Shown here: positions 24,514 through 34,146 of the stretch, piece after piece
Layout: the number at the start of each line of letters is the position of its first letter
Numbering within the stretch: the stretch's first letter is position 1
Origin: Chloroflexota bacterium
GTDB taxonomy: Bacteria; Chloroflexota; Dehalococcoidia; Lucifugimonadales; Lucifugimonadaceae
DNA length: 64,000 nucleotides
Reading direction: 5' to 3'
Assembly (NCBI GenBank): GCA_027618835.1
Contig: JAQCHZ010000013.1
Span: 1-64,000, forward strand
Notes under the pieces: model-generated
The model's database searches: none
The model's input: only the letters and a program-made list of their open reading frames with translations
Told to the model about the DNA's origin: nothing
Position numbers and translations under genes: made by a program

Positions 24514-26196
24514 TTAGTAGACCCTCTTTACTGGTTCCCACTGCGTGATCTTCACATCAGAAGTTTCAACACGAACACCGTTATCGGCTTCATCGTCTTG
24601 ATACATGAGGGTGTGTTTCAGCCAATTTTTATCATCACGTTCAGTGATGTCGGTTCGGAAGTGCGCTCCACGACTCTCTTTACGAGTTAGAGCCCCCGCA
24701 ACAACTGCGTCGGCACAATCAACCATGAACTCGAGTTCGAGACCAAACATGAGATCGGTATTAAATACCTTGCCCTTGTTTTCGATCGAGAAGCCGCCCA
24801 TTCGAGATTTCACGTTATTAAGATTCTCGAGAGCGCCTTCCATCGACGCCTGGTCACGGAATACTCCTATTCCTTTCGTCATGCCGCGAGCCATATCGCC
24901 TCGGACGGTCGCGACCCGCTCGCCCTTCGGTCGGTCAAGCAACGCCTGCAATCGAGCCTTCTCGCTTGCGAGGTCTCCCTCAGTCTTCGAGTGAGCACCA
25001 ACGCCCTTGATGTACTCAACAGCGTGTACGCCCGACCGACGACCGAATACGACCGTGTCGAGCAGCGAGTTAGCACCCAAACGGTTCGCACCGTGAACAC
25101 TAACGTTTGCACATTCACCAGCTGCGTATAGACCGGGAACATTTGTCGCACCGTTCACGTCGGTCTTGATACCGCCCATGATGTAGTGCATTCCAGGCTG
25201 AACTGGCACTGGCTGTTCTGCCATATCGATTCCAAGAAATTCGACTGAGACCTCTTGAAGGTATCCTAGCTTAGCCTCAATGAAAGATCGACCCAAATGA
25301 CGCAGGTCGAGAAGAACGTTTCCGTCGATTCCCCTGCCCTCGTCAATCTCGGTCTGCTCTGCACGAGAAACAACGTCTCGTGAAGCAAGTTCCATATAGT
25401 CAGGAGCGGTCTTTTCCATAAACCGTTCGCCGGAAGCGTTGAGAAGATACGCACCCTCACCACGGGCGGCCTCCGACATAAGAATGCCGGTTCGAGCAAG
25501 TGTCGTTGGGTGGTACTGGATCATCTCCATGTCCATCAATGGAACACCGGCACGGTAAGCAAGTGAAAGGCCATCACCAGTACAGATCAGTGCGTTGGTT
25601 GAAGGTTCGAATACACGACCTGCGCCACCGGCTGCCATGATGACTGCCTTAGCCCTGATCGTGTGCATCTCGCCTGACTTCAGGTCGATAGCGACGACAC
25701 CACGGCAAACGCCGTCTTCGATGATCAGCTTGGTAACGAACCACTCTTCGTAAACATTGAGTCCTAGCTTGAGCGACTGCTCGAAGAGGACGTGAAGAAT
25801 GGCTGATCCGGTAATGGCTCCTACAAAGAACGTTCGAGCAACCTTCTGACCGCCGAACGCTCGTGTACCGAGTTTACCGTCCTCGCCACGGCTGAAAATA
25901 ACTCCCATGCGTTCAAGTTCGAGAACAGCCTCACCGGCTTCACTCGACATAACCTCAACTGCATCTTGGTCAGCTAGGAAGTCACTACCCTTGATCGTGT
26001 CGTAGGCGTGTCCCTCCCAGTCATCACCGCGGTCGGTCAGTGGAGCGTTGATTCCACCCTGAGCGGCGTTCGAGTGGCTGCGCACCGGGTGCACCTTGGA
26101 AATAACCGCAACGTCAGCGCCTGCACGCGTAACTTCAACGGCTGCCCTGAGCCCGGCGAGTCCTCCGCCGATAATCAGAACATCATGCTCATACAT
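24514..26196 (-). CDS. sdhA: Succinate dehydrogenase flavoprotein subunit
   Basis: Catalytic subunit that oxidises succinate to fumarate, about 560 residues. FAD-binding dinucleotide fold IIGGGLAGLRAAVE at the N-terminus, covalent-FAD histidine in the RSHSNAAQGGINA segment, MEMIQYHPTTLA, the active-site block RGEGAYLLN, and GLYAAGECANVSVHGANRLGANSLLD. First gene of sdhA-sdhB-sdhE; the sdhB start follows at once. ATG 26196 is preferred, with GCGAGG 6-8 bases upstream; a GTG at 26211 is possible. Fumarate reductase is homologous, but the aerobic gene set favours SDH. Confidence 0.94.
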   Translation of the reverse strand: MYEHDVLIIGGGLAGLRAAVEVTRAGADVAVISKVHPVRSHSNAAQGGINAPLTDRGDDWEGHAYDTIKGSDFLADQDAVEVMSSEAGEAVLELERMGVIFSRGEDGKLGTRAFGGQKVARTFFVGAITGSAILHVLFEQSLKLGLNVYEEWFVTKLIIEDGVCRGVVAIDLKSGEMHTIRAKAVIMAAGGAGRVFEPSTNALICTGDGLSLAYRAGVPLMDMEMIQYHPTTLARTGILMSEAARGEGAYLLNASGERFMEKTAPDYMELASRDVVSRAEQTEIDEGRGIDGNVLLDLRHLGRSFIEAKLGYLQEVSVEFLGIDMAEQPVPVQPGMHYIMGGIKTDVNGATNVPGLYAAGECANVSVHGANRLGANSLLDTVVFGRRSGVHAVEYIKGVGAHSKTEGDLASEKARLQALLDRPKGERVATVRGDMARGMTKGIGVFRDQASMEGALENLNNVKSRMGGFSIENKGKVFNTDLMFGLELEFMVDCADAVVAGALTRKESRGAHFRTDITERDDKNWLKHTLMYQDDEADNGVRVETSDVKITQWEPVKRVY

Positions 26197-26242
26197 AAGC
26201 TCGCCTCGCACTGCACTCGTTAATTGGTTTAGTCATTCTTTT

Positions 26243-26794
26243 TCAGCCCTTGATGTGTTCTGTGTACACATATTGAGCCGACAGCAATGCTGCTATCGAC
26301 ATCTGATCTTCAAGTTCACCTGATGAAATCAATCGTTGAATGTCTTTGAAATCAACTTCTTCAACAACAATGTCCTCTCCATCATCCGAGGGCAATGGCG
26401 CCAGTTCGAGTTCAGTCGCAATGTACACGTACGAATACTCCGTTGAATACCCCGGTGCGACCCACGAACCACCTATTGAAATTAATTTTCCGGCTCTGTA
26501 TCCGACCTCTTCTTGCAATTCCCGGTGGGCAGTTACCTCCGGGCTCTCACCTGCTTCTCTCGTTCCAGCCGATGCCTCTAGTAAAAAGCGCTCAGCCGCT
26601 TGTCGATATTGCCGAATAAGTAGGACCCTACCATCGTCTGTGATAGGAATTAGAACTACTGAACCCGGATGTTCGACTATCTCGCGATCAAACTCAGGAC
26701 CGTCTTCAAATCGTGCAGTATCCACTCGTAGGGAGATTCTATTCCCCTCATACTTGCGGTTTACAGATATTGTGGTCGGGCGTTTAGGTCGCAA
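26243..26794 (-). CDS. Nudix hydrolase (ADP-ribose pyrophosphatase-like)
   Basis: A 183-residue Nudix protein. The Nudix box G-x5-E-x7-RELQEEVGY is complete at about 78-100, preceded by VLLIRQYRQAAERFLLEASAG as in ADP-ribose pyrophosphatases, with the downstream VAPGYSTEYSYVYIA segment also typical. It would cleave ADP-ribose or related NDP-X compounds. The start is TTG 26794; no ATG fits. It lies between nadK and sdhA on the same strand; an NAD-related role is consistent with its neighbours. Confidence 0.85.
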   Translation of the reverse strand: MRPKRPTTISVNRKYEGNRISLRVDTARFEDGPEFDREIVEHPGSVVLIPITDDGRVLLIRQYRQAAERFLLEASAGTREAGESPEVTAHRELQEEVGYRAGKLISIGGSWVAPGYSTEYSYVYIATELELAPLPSDDGEDIVVEEVDFKDIQRLISSGELEDQMSIAALLSAQYVYTEHIKG

Positions 26795-26824
26795 AACGTA
26801 GTTATTTTACCGAATTTCCAGTGC

Positions 26825-27694
26825 CTAAATACGCCGACGAGGTGGACTTTTCACAGAACCTTTTCGCAGCTCCAGCCGAGTCGCCAAATCTCCCCAGAAA
26901 TCTGCCGCCGGTTTACGACGCAAGAAAGCTGCGAAATCGCCGCCCTGAGTAATCGTCACCATCTCGCCTGCGCTAAGAGTGTGATCGATGAATCCATCGG
27001 CATTTAGAGTCGCATCTTCGTACGCCTCAACAGTAAGTTCAACAGTTGAAGACGACTGCAAAATAGCACCACCAAATTGACTCATGTGAGAAGCAATTGG
27101 CTTTACCAGAAAATCTTTCGAAGTCGGATCCATCACAGGACCACCAAGTGCGAGGCTGTAACCGGTCGAACCAGTCGCGGTCGAAACAACCACCCCATCA
27201 CCACGGTACGTCGCCAGATGAACGCCATCAACAACCGTGCTTACTTCGATCACTCTCAACGCCGCCCCACGGGCAAGAGTTACTTCGTTCAAGGCAATGA
27301 TAGGTTCAGACTCGCCCTGGGAACGGGAGATAACAGCTTTGAGCATGAATCGATGTTCTATTCGGGCATTTCCCTCCAGGTACCAACCAACTTCGTCTAT
27401 GGCATCCTTGTTCTCGATATCGCTCATGAAGCCGACTCTGCCCATGTTGATGCCCAAAATCGGGATGTCACGAGAAGCAGCAGCATGAGCACCACGAAGA
27501 ATCGTACCGTCGCCACCAATAGTGACGATTAAATCGGATTTAGCGATCTCGGATTCACGCTCGTGAAGATCAGACTGGGTAGCCAACCACCAGTTCCGAC
27601 CATCACCATAGGTGTTCGTGAGTTTATGGGCGAGTTCGCCCGCCTCAGCCAGTTCGCCGTTGTGAACGATTCCGATGTTGTGGTAGCTGGGCAT
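26825..27694 (-). CDS. nadK: NAD kinase
   Basis: Phosphorylates NAD to NADP. 289 residues with the GGDGT motif (TIGGDGTILRGAHAAA), ILGINMGRVGFMSDI, NEVTLARG, GDGVVVSTATGSTGYSLALGGPVMDP and the C-terminal SS-containing strand. All are conserved NAD kinase blocks. It follows nuoN by 88 bases on the same strand and precedes the Nudix gene by 30, so a long co-directional energy-metabolism block is likely. Confidence 0.94.
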   Translation of the reverse strand: MPSYHNIGIVHNGELAEAGELAHKLTNTYGDGRNWWLATQSDLHERESEIAKSDLIVTIGGDGTILRGAHAAASRDIPILGINMGRVGFMSDIENKDAIDEVGWYLEGNARIEHRFMLKAVISRSQGESEPIIALNEVTLARGAALRVIEVSTVVDGVHLATYRGDGVVVSTATGSTGYSLALGGPVMDPTSKDFLVKPIASHMSQFGGAILQSSSTVELTVEAYEDATLNADGFIDHTLSAGEMVTITQGGDFAAFLRRKPAADFWGDLATRLELRKGSVKSPPRRRI

Positions 27695-27782
27695 ATTGAT
27701 AGATTGCAGTACATTGAGCCGGTATCGAACCGAAGTTTACAGTCCTTACGACATTTCCCCGACCGCATAGACCCGAAGCTTA

Positions 27783-29297
27783 CTAACCCGTGATCATCGC
27801 GGGGACAATCGAGAGTGCCTTTTCTGCAAGATCCAGCATCAGGAACGGAGCAATACCGAACACACCAGCTCCGATCGCAGCCAAGCCAGCCGCAACCAGC
27901 ATCGGCTTATCAGCACTGAACTTCGACTCGTCGACTGCGTCTTCGAACACAATCGCTCGAATCACACGCAGGTAGTAGTAAGCAGCAATCACAGTGTTCA
28001 CTACACCGATCACTGCGAGCCATGTCAGGTTAGCGTTTAATGCAGCGCCGAAGACCACGACCTTCGCCATGAATCCGACCGTTGGCGGCATGCCAAGAAG
28101 TGACAACAACCCAAATACAAGAAGCCCGGCCAATAGAGGCGACCGCTTCAGCAGACCATTTAGTCCTTCGATCGAGTCGTCATTTGTTCGAGATGTGATG
28201 GCTATCACTGCAAAGAACACAGCAAGGTTCGTGAACGCGTACCCGGCTAGGTAGTACATAACGCCCTGCGGACCCGCTCCGGCAGATGTAGCTCCTACTT
28301 GATTAGCTGGAACCGAAGCCAAACCAACCAGAATGTATCCGGCCTGAGCGATAGTCGAATAACCCAATAGCCGTTTTATATTCGATTGCGATAACGCCAG
28401 AGTGTTACCGAGCGTCATCGTTACGGCAGCCAGAATCGCAAATAGTCCCGACCAGTCCTGCATCAGGCTCGCATCGCCGAATGCAACGTACATGATTCGC
28501 ATAATCACGGCGAAAGCAGCGGCTTTAGATGCTACCGACAGGAATGCTGCGACAGGAGTAGGAGCACCCTGATAAACATCAGGTACCCACATTTGCCAAG
28601 GGACAACGGCCATTTTGAAGCCGAATCCAGCAACGATCATGATGACCGATAGCAGCACTGCGTAAGAACCAAACGGAACTCCGGGTTGGCTCGGCAGAAC
28701 AGCGAGCCGTTCCATAATCACATGGAGGTTCGTACTTCCGGTGTATCCGTAGATGTAGGCGAATCCGTACAGCAGAAGCGCACTTGAAATCGCTGAAAGA
28801 ACAAAGAACTTCGTTCCTGCCTCAACACCCTGCTTAGATCGGTGGATTGCAGCAAGAGCTACTACTGGTAGCGCCGTAAGTTCAAGAGCCACATAGATCG
28901 TAATCAGCTCTGTGGCCGAAACGAGAATCATCATTCCAGTGACGGAAAGCAGTACGAGGGAAACGAATTCGCCACCGTAGTCCTTCATCCGATCGCTGGC
29001 GATGTACTTCACCGAAGCGAGAATCGTTCCGGCAGTCACGGTAAGCAGAATGAACTTGAAGAACAGCGAGAATCGATCGGCTTCAAACGTGTCGAAAAGC
29101 GCCGGTCCAGTTGCAGGATCGCCAAACCAACCGTTCCAGAGGTTCAGCGTAAGAATCACAGGAACTGCGAGACCAACAAATGCGACCGTCGATACCTTCG
29201 CCATGCTGCGCGTGACGAGGTCGACAGAAATCACCACCAGAGCCAATACGGCCATGGCTATTTCAGGGGACAGTACCCAGAAGTCCTGTGCAGTCAT
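27783..29297 (-). CDS. nuoN: NADH-quinone oxidoreductase subunit N
   Basis: Antiporter-like proton-pumping subunit of the complex I membrane arm, 504 residues and about 14 helices. The proton-antiporter core is seen in GFGFKMAVVPWQMWVPDVYQGAP and NIKRLLGYSTIAQAGYIL, with the conserved Lys/Pro/Trp residues. Its ATG overlaps the nuoM stop region (27783-29297 against 29297). Last nuo gene of the operon. Confidence 0.94.
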   Translation of the reverse strand: MTAQDFWVLSPEIAMAVLALVVISVDLVTRSMAKVSTVAFVGLAVPVILTLNLWNGWFGDPATGPALFDTFEADRFSLFFKFILLTVTAGTILASVKYIASDRMKDYGGEFVSLVLLSVTGMMILVSATELITIYVALELTALPVVALAAIHRSKQGVEAGTKFFVLSAISSALLLYGFAYIYGYTGSTNLHVIMERLAVLPSQPGVPFGSYAVLLSVIMIVAGFGFKMAVVPWQMWVPDVYQGAPTPVAAFLSVASKAAAFAVIMRIMYVAFGDASLMQDWSGLFAILAAVTMTLGNTLALSQSNIKRLLGYSTIAQAGYILVGLASVPANQVGATSAGAGPQGVMYYLAGYAFTNLAVFFAVIAITSRTNDDSIEGLNGLLKRSPLLAGLLVFGLLSLLGMPPTVGFMAKVVVFGAALNANLTWLAVIGVVNTVIAAYYYLRVIRAIVFEDAVDESKFSADKPMLVAAGLAAIGAGVFGIAPFLMLDLAEKALSIVPAMITG

Positions 29298-30850
29298 TAC
29301 CTAAGCACCGCCTGAATACCAATATCGAACATGTCTGTGACCACTGAAGGCCAAATGCCAACTATGAAAATAGGAGCCGCTAACGCAATTACCGGGATCA
29401 TATCGACCCAGTTGGCGTCGGTCAGATCGTCGTAAACCTCGTCGGAAATACCGGGGCTAGCAGGACGTGCGCCAAAGAACACCCGCTGAATCATCCAGAG
29501 CGTGTAACCGGCTGCGAGCACGACACCGAATGCCGACACTCCCGTTGCCCATGGCCATACGGAGAATGTACCCAAGAAGATCATGATTTCAGATACGAAT
29601 CCAGAAAGTGCCGGAAGTCCTAGCGAACCAAACCCTGCGATCAAGAAGAAGATCGCAATCAGAGGCATCTTCTTCCAAAGCCCACCAAGGTGAGGAATAT
29701 GACGTGTGTGAGTTCGGTCATACACAAGACCGACCATGAGGAACGCCAGACCCGTGATAGTACCGTGCGTGAACATCTGTAACGCAGCACCGTTCAAACC
29801 GGCAGCCGAAGTCTCCGCAGCCGACGAACCGACAGCAGCAACACCCAACATCACGAATCCCATGTGACTCACAGAGCTATACGCAATAAGCCGCTTCATA
29901 TCCGTTTGGCGAATCGTGATGATTCCGCCATATATCACTGATATCGCCGCCACGACCGCCATATATCCGGCAACGTCGTGAATCGTGAACCCTTTGGTTT
30001 CTTGGAAGAAGCCAAGGTTGATTCGAAGCAGACCATATCCGGCCATCTTCAACAGCACACCAGCGAGCATCACAGAAACAGCAGTCGGAGCGTCGGTGTG
30101 TGCGTCAGGAAGCCAGCTGTGTAAAGGCCACAAAGGCAACTTCACTGCGAACGCAATGAAGAAGAACGCAAATATAAGCGCAGCCGGCACCACAAGATCG
30201 GCAGCAACCATCAGTTCAGGAATACCGGTGATTCCTAGTTCCGGAATCGAAACTATCGCCAACGTATTCACACCAGGGGTGACGTAGATGGCCAAGATAC
30301 CGACCAGCATGAACGCGCCACCGCCCAGAGTGAACAACACGAACTTCATCGCCGAGTAGCGAGGTCGTCCACTACCCCAAATGGCGATGAGCATGAACAT
30401 CGGAATGAGTTCGAACTCGAAGAAAATGAAGAACAACAGCAGGTCGAGCGATACGAACACACCCAGTACTGCCGTCTCGAGCAGTAGCAGCCACAGGAAG
30501 TACTCACGTACACGCTTCTTGATTCGCCACGAACCAAGCGCGGCTGCCATACCGAGTATTCCGGTGAGCAACACAAGAGGTGCGCTCAAACCATCGACAC
30601 CCAATAAGTAAGAAGATCGAAGTACATCGACCGGAATCCAGCGTTCGAAGTAGTCGATCATCTGGACGCCAGCTAGGTCTTGGTCGTATCCAACGAACAC
30701 CATCACGCTCAATACGAACGTGACGACAGTCGCACCGATCGAGATCCAGCGGATCTGTTGATCGGAGTTTTCGCCACGGGCGAACATCGTTACCAACAGC
30801 GCAACCGCTGCGGGTAGGAACACCGTTATCGTCAGCAACCCATCAAACAC
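29297..30850 (-). CDS. nuoM: NADH-quinone oxidoreductase subunit M
   Basis: Antiporter-like membrane subunit of complex I, 517 residues. Visible: LLGVDGLSAPLVLLTGIL, the conserved Glu in FEFELIPMFMLIAIWG, KLPLWPLHSWLPDAHTDAPTA and DMKRLIAYSSVSHMGFVMLG. These are the proton-channel Glu, Lys and helix-broken segments of NuoM. It follows nuoL by 66 bases. Confidence 0.95.
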   Translation of the reverse strand: MFDGLLTITVFLPAAVALLVTMFARGENSDQQIRWISIGATVVTFVLSVMVFVGYDQDLAGVQMIDYFERWIPVDVLRSSYLLGVDGLSAPLVLLTGILGMAAALGSWRIKKRVREYFLWLLLLETAVLGVFVSLDLLLFFIFFEFELIPMFMLIAIWGSGRPRYSAMKFVLFTLGGGAFMLVGILAIYVTPGVNTLAIVSIPELGITGIPELMVAADLVVPAALIFAFFFIAFAVKLPLWPLHSWLPDAHTDAPTAVSVMLAGVLLKMAGYGLLRINLGFFQETKGFTIHDVAGYMAVVAAISVIYGGIITIRQTDMKRLIAYSSVSHMGFVMLGVAAVGSSAAETSAAGLNGAALQMFTHGTITGLAFLMVGLVYDRTHTRHIPHLGGLWKKMPLIAIFFLIAGFGSLGLPALSGFVSEIMIFLGTFSVWPWATGVSAFGVVLAAGYTLWMIQRVFFGARPASPGISDEVYDDLTDANWVDMIPVIALAAPIFIVGIWPSVVTDMFDIGIQAVLR

Positions 30851-30916
30851 GGGCGACCTCCCATACGGTATTCAGGAAATATTCTGTTTTGCTTGCGCTA
30901 AATTCCACGTGCATTA

Positions 30917-32914
30917 TTAGCCCCATAGCAAGAACGCTGCTACTACTGCGACGACGCCGATGACCATGCCAACTGCATAAGTCTGTGTCTGACCGTTTTG
31001 AACCAGTGCCCCACTCTTTCCGATTCGGCTTACCAAATTCGAAATGTGGACGTTTGCGTTGTCGATCCAGTGCTCATCGAACCATCGCAAAGCATCAGCT
31101 ACATACGTGTAGAAGCCTTTGCGAACGATGATGTTCTCGTACGCTTCATCGAAGTAGTACTTACGGAACATGAGCGTGTACATCATTGGGAATCGAGCTC
31201 CCATCGCTGCCGGTGAGATCGATCTCTTTATGTACATGAGATAAGCGAGACCGATACCGGCCAAAGCCAGAACAGTCGAAATTACAGCGACCACGTAGTT
31301 GAACTCAGGTGCAGCGCCAGCGTGTTCGGCTGCTTCGTGTGTCGGGAATACGTCGTGGTTCTCTACGGTCACATAGTGGGCGAATGCGTGCTTGTCGATT
31401 CCGCCAACTTCTACCACCGGGTTCGAGAAGAAGCCAATGCCGACTGCGAGCACAGCAAGAACCATGATTGGTCCGACCATCAGCCAAGGCGATTCGCCAA
31501 AGTGCGAATGGGCACTTCCGACCGGAGCCGGATCACCAGCGACCTCAGCATCCTGCATTTCTTGCTCTCCCCCACCCTTCCACTCGCCGTGGAACGTAAG
31601 GAATATCGCTCGGAACATATAGAACGCTGTCATCAATGCAGCGACAAGACCAAGCGCTAAAACAATGTTGCCGGTAGTCGTACCGACTTCAGCAGCATGA
31701 CCTAGAATTTCGTCTTTCGACCAGAATCCTGAGAACGGGAATAATCCGGCAAGGCTCAAGCTAGCGATAACCATGCCCCAGTAGGTTTTAGGCATGTGCT
31801 TCTTCAAGCCGCCCATATAGTTCATGTTGAACGTACCTGAAGCGTGGTGAACCGATCCTGCACCTAAGAACAATGCTGCCTTGAAGAATGCGTGTGTGAA
31901 CAAATGGAACAGAGCGGGAGCGTAAGCACCGACTCCCAAAGCCAGCATCATGTAACCGAGTTGAGAGATCGTCGAATACGCCAACACCCGCTTTATGTCG
32001 TTCGCAACCAATCCCATCGTCGCCGCAAATACAGCGGTGAACCCGCCAATTAGTGCAACCAGAGTCATGATGTCCGAGTGCTCGAACAGCGGGAAGAATC
32101 GTGCAACGAGGAACACACCGGCCGTGACCATCGTCGCCGAGTGAATCAATGCAGATACAGACGTAGGACCTTCCATCGCGTCTGGAAGCCAGTTGTGCAG
32201 CGGGAACTGAGCCGATTTACCAATCGCACCAGCCAGTAGTCCAAGCGATACCCATGTCGCAACTGAAACGGCAATGTGACCCGCTTCAATAGCGTGGTAC
32301 AGCGTCGTGATGTCCAAGTACGACGAGTCTTGCGAGTAGAGATACAGAATTCCCAGCAGTAACCCGAAGTCTCCGAACCTCGTCATCAGGAACGCCTTCT
32401 TGGCAGCCGCTGCAGCCGTTGGTCGATCCATCCAGAACCCGATCAACAAGTACGACGAAACACCCACAAGTTCCCAGAAGACAAATATCTGAATCATGTT
32501 CCTCGAAAGAACAAGACCCAACATCGACGCTGTAAACAACGCCATGTAAGTGTAGTAACGGGTGTAGCTCTTATCGCCATGCATGTACGCCTGTCCGTAA
32601 ATCTGGACAAGCAAGCTGACTCCGCTGACAACCACAAGCATGATCGATGTGAGCTGGTCGACCATCAGGCCAAACGTGAGATTCAGGCCGCCAATATCGA
32701 TCCAATCGTGCGATTCAAGGTGCATTGGCCCGTCGGACATGACCGTGCCGAGAGTCATTAGCGACAGAATGAACGATCCGCCGATAGCCGCGATTGTGAT
32801 GTAGCCGGCGTACTTCGAGTTCGACCCTACAAAGGCGCGCACCAACACACCATTCACCAGCATTGCGGCGATGGGCAGGGCGATTATTAGCCAGGCTAAG
32901 CCTTCAGTAATCAA
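30917..32914 (-). CDS. nuoL: NADH-quinone oxidoreductase subunit L
   Basis: Largest antiporter-like subunit of complex I, 665 residues. Core signatures: FWELVGVSSYLLIGFW with channel Glu, KSAQFPLHNWLPDAMEGPTSVSALIHSATMV with Lys and Trp, and DIKRVLAYSTISQLGYMMLALG. The C-terminal part carries the lateral amphipathic helix region and last helix. GTG/ATG choices near the start do not change the product much. Confidence 0.95.
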   Translation of the reverse strand: MITEGLAWLIIALPIAAMLVNGVLVRAFVGSNSKYAGYITIAAIGGSFILSLMTLGTVMSDGPMHLESHDWIDIGGLNLTFGLMVDQLTSIMLVVVSGVSLLVQIYGQAYMHGDKSYTRYYTYMALFTASMLGLVLSRNMIQIFVFWELVGVSSYLLIGFWMDRPTAAAAAKKAFLMTRFGDFGLLLGILYLYSQDSSYLDITTLYHAIEAGHIAVSVATWVSLGLLAGAIGKSAQFPLHNWLPDAMEGPTSVSALIHSATMVTAGVFLVARFFPLFEHSDIMTLVALIGGFTAVFAATMGLVANDIKRVLAYSTISQLGYMMLALGVGAYAPALFHLFTHAFFKAALFLGAGSVHHASGTFNMNYMGGLKKHMPKTYWGMVIASLSLAGLFPFSGFWSKDEILGHAAEVGTTTGNIVLALGLVAALMTAFYMFRAIFLTFHGEWKGGGEQEMQDAEVAGDPAPVGSAHSHFGESPWLMVGPIMVLAVLAVGIGFFSNPVVEVGGIDKHAFAHYVTVENHDVFPTHEAAEHAGAAPEFNYVVAVISTVLALAGIGLAYLMYIKRSISPAAMGARFPMMYTLMFRKYYFDEAYENIIVRKGFYTYVADALRWFDEHWIDNANVHISNLVSRIGKSGALVQNGQTQTYAVGMVIGVVAVVAAFLLWG

Positions 32915-32927
32915 CAGATAGTCCCTG

Positions 32928-33122
32928 TTACAGCTTTCTCAAAATTTCGTCAGCAACGTGTTCCCGACCTTTGGGAACCATCACCCGGAACGACGCATCT
33001 TCAGCCCAATCGAGGATATTGCCCTCGGGAATGAGCTTAGTCGGCAAGCCTTCTCCTTCGAGAAGGTCTTTCCACATCTGCGCAGAAATTAGGTTCGGTG
33101 TCTTCTTGTAGTCGACCCACAT
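32928..33122 (-). CDS. Small DUF2007-like protein embedded in the nuo operon
   Basis: A 64-residue soluble protein lying 2 bases after nuoK and 13 before nuoL. The pattern (variable start, AQMWKDLLEGEGLPTKLIPEG, then FRVMVPKGREHVADEILRKL) resembles the small DUF2007 'putative signal transducing' fold, in which a helix and a closing VxVP strand-helix unit recur. It has no cysteines, signal or membrane segment. Its tight spacing argues for co-expression with complex I; a role in assembly or regulation is only a guess. Confidence 0.6.
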   Translation of the reverse strand: MWVDYKKTPNLISAQMWKDLLEGEGLPTKLIPEGNILDWAEDASFRVMVPKGREHVADEILRKL

Positions 33123-33124
33123 AG

Positions 33125-33475
33125 CTAGTTCTTCATCTCAGAGGCGTCGGTAATTTCTACCGATTCCGTTGCTCGATACATTGCGAACACTAGAGCGAAC
33201 GCCAACGCAGCCTCACCGGCAGCGACGGCAGTGACGAATATTGCGAAGACGTGACCAGTCAAAGCCGATCGAACGGCTTCGGCGGTAACAGGATCACCAC
33301 TAAGCAACTCGGCGGCAGGAGTGAACCGACTGAACCCAACCGCAGCAATCACTACACCGTTGAACATAAGCTCAAGCGACATGATTACCGTTATAAGGCT
33401 TCGACGTGAAACTGCCCCGTAAGCACCGATGGCGAACAATGCGCCTGAAACTAGAAGTACGTTTTCGATGGTCAT
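33125..33475 (-). CDS. nuoK: NADH-quinone oxidoreductase subunit K
   Basis: Small three-helix membrane subunit of complex I. The conserved glutamates of NuoK lie in helices as SLELMFNGVVIAAVGF and AAGEAALAFALVFAMYR. 116 residues, slightly longer than average because of an insertion after the second helix (LLSGDPVTAEAVRSALTG). Overlaps the nuoJ stop by 4 bases (ATGA). Confidence 0.94.
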   Translation of the reverse strand: MTIENVLLVSGALFAIGAYGAVSRRSLITVIMSLELMFNGVVIAAVGFSRFTPAAELLSGDPVTAEAVRSALTGHVFAIFVTAVAAGEAALAFALVFAMYRATESVEITDASEMKN

Positions 33476-34146
33476 ACCGAAGCGCCTCCTGATGTTGGCT
33501 CAGGCTCTTCAGTCGATTTCGGGTCACGCATCAGCAGTAATCCGCCAATCAATGCGGCAACAAGAAGCAATCCGATGAGTTCGAAGGCAAGCATGTACTT
33601 GCGAACGAGCATCACACCAATCGCTCCGGTGCTATCAACAAATACACCGTCATTTTCAATGGCAAGTGCGTTGCCGTCGAGAGGAAGATCAGTCAAGACG
33701 GTTATGTCATCACCGGTGCCAACCTCGACGAAGCCTTCAGTGAGAGCAGCGATTGCGACGGGATCAGTGATTTCATCCATTGACGACCACTCGGTGTTGT
33801 AAGCAGTAAAAGCCAGCGCAGCGAAAATCAGTACAGCCACTGTCGCTCCGACGAGCCTGCCCTGAGCCGGACGACTTCCAGATGCGATGTCCTTAATGAA
33901 CATCACTGCGAACGCCATGAGCACCGATATGGCACCGACGTACACCAATATCTGCACAACTCCAACGAATTCGGCGCTGAGTATGAAATACAAAATTCCA
34001 ACGCCAAGGAACGATCCCGCCAGCGCAATTGCTGCACGGAACACGTCTCGCTGAGTCACCACGATCGCAGCGAGCCCAAGCGTCATCGCCGACGCTGCCC
34101 AGAATGCGATAGTCGTAAGTGTCGAAACTTCCATAATTGCCATCAT
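33472..34146 (-). CDS. nuoJ: NADH-quinone oxidoreductase subunit J
   Basis: Five-helix membrane subunit of complex I. Typical segments are SFLGVGILYFILSAEFVGVVQILVYVGAISVLMAFAVMFI and the late helix ELIGLLLVAALIGGLLL. The loop between helices 4 and 5 is enlarged (roughly residues 118-160) and acidic. ATG 34146 is preferred because it overlaps the nuoI TGA as ATGA, like its neighbours; an in-frame GTG lies at 34161. Confidence 0.92.
   Translation of the reverse strand: MMAIMEVSTLTTIAFWAASAMTLGLAAIVVTQRDVFRAAIALAGSFLGVGILYFILSAEFVGVVQILVYVGAISVLMAFAVMFIKDIASGSRPAQGRLVGATVAVLIFAALAFTAYNTEWSSMDEITDPVAIAALTEGFVEVGTGDDITVLTDLPLDGNALAIENDGVFVDSTGAIGVMLVRKYMLAFELIGLLLVAALIGGLLLMRDPKSTEEPEPTSGGASV

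Noticed and set aside
22625-26196. Heterodisulfide reductase (hdrABC) interpretation
   Set aside because: The flavoprotein is SdhA-type and the iron-sulfur protein has the 2Fe-2S domain of SdhB; only the CCG subunit is shared.
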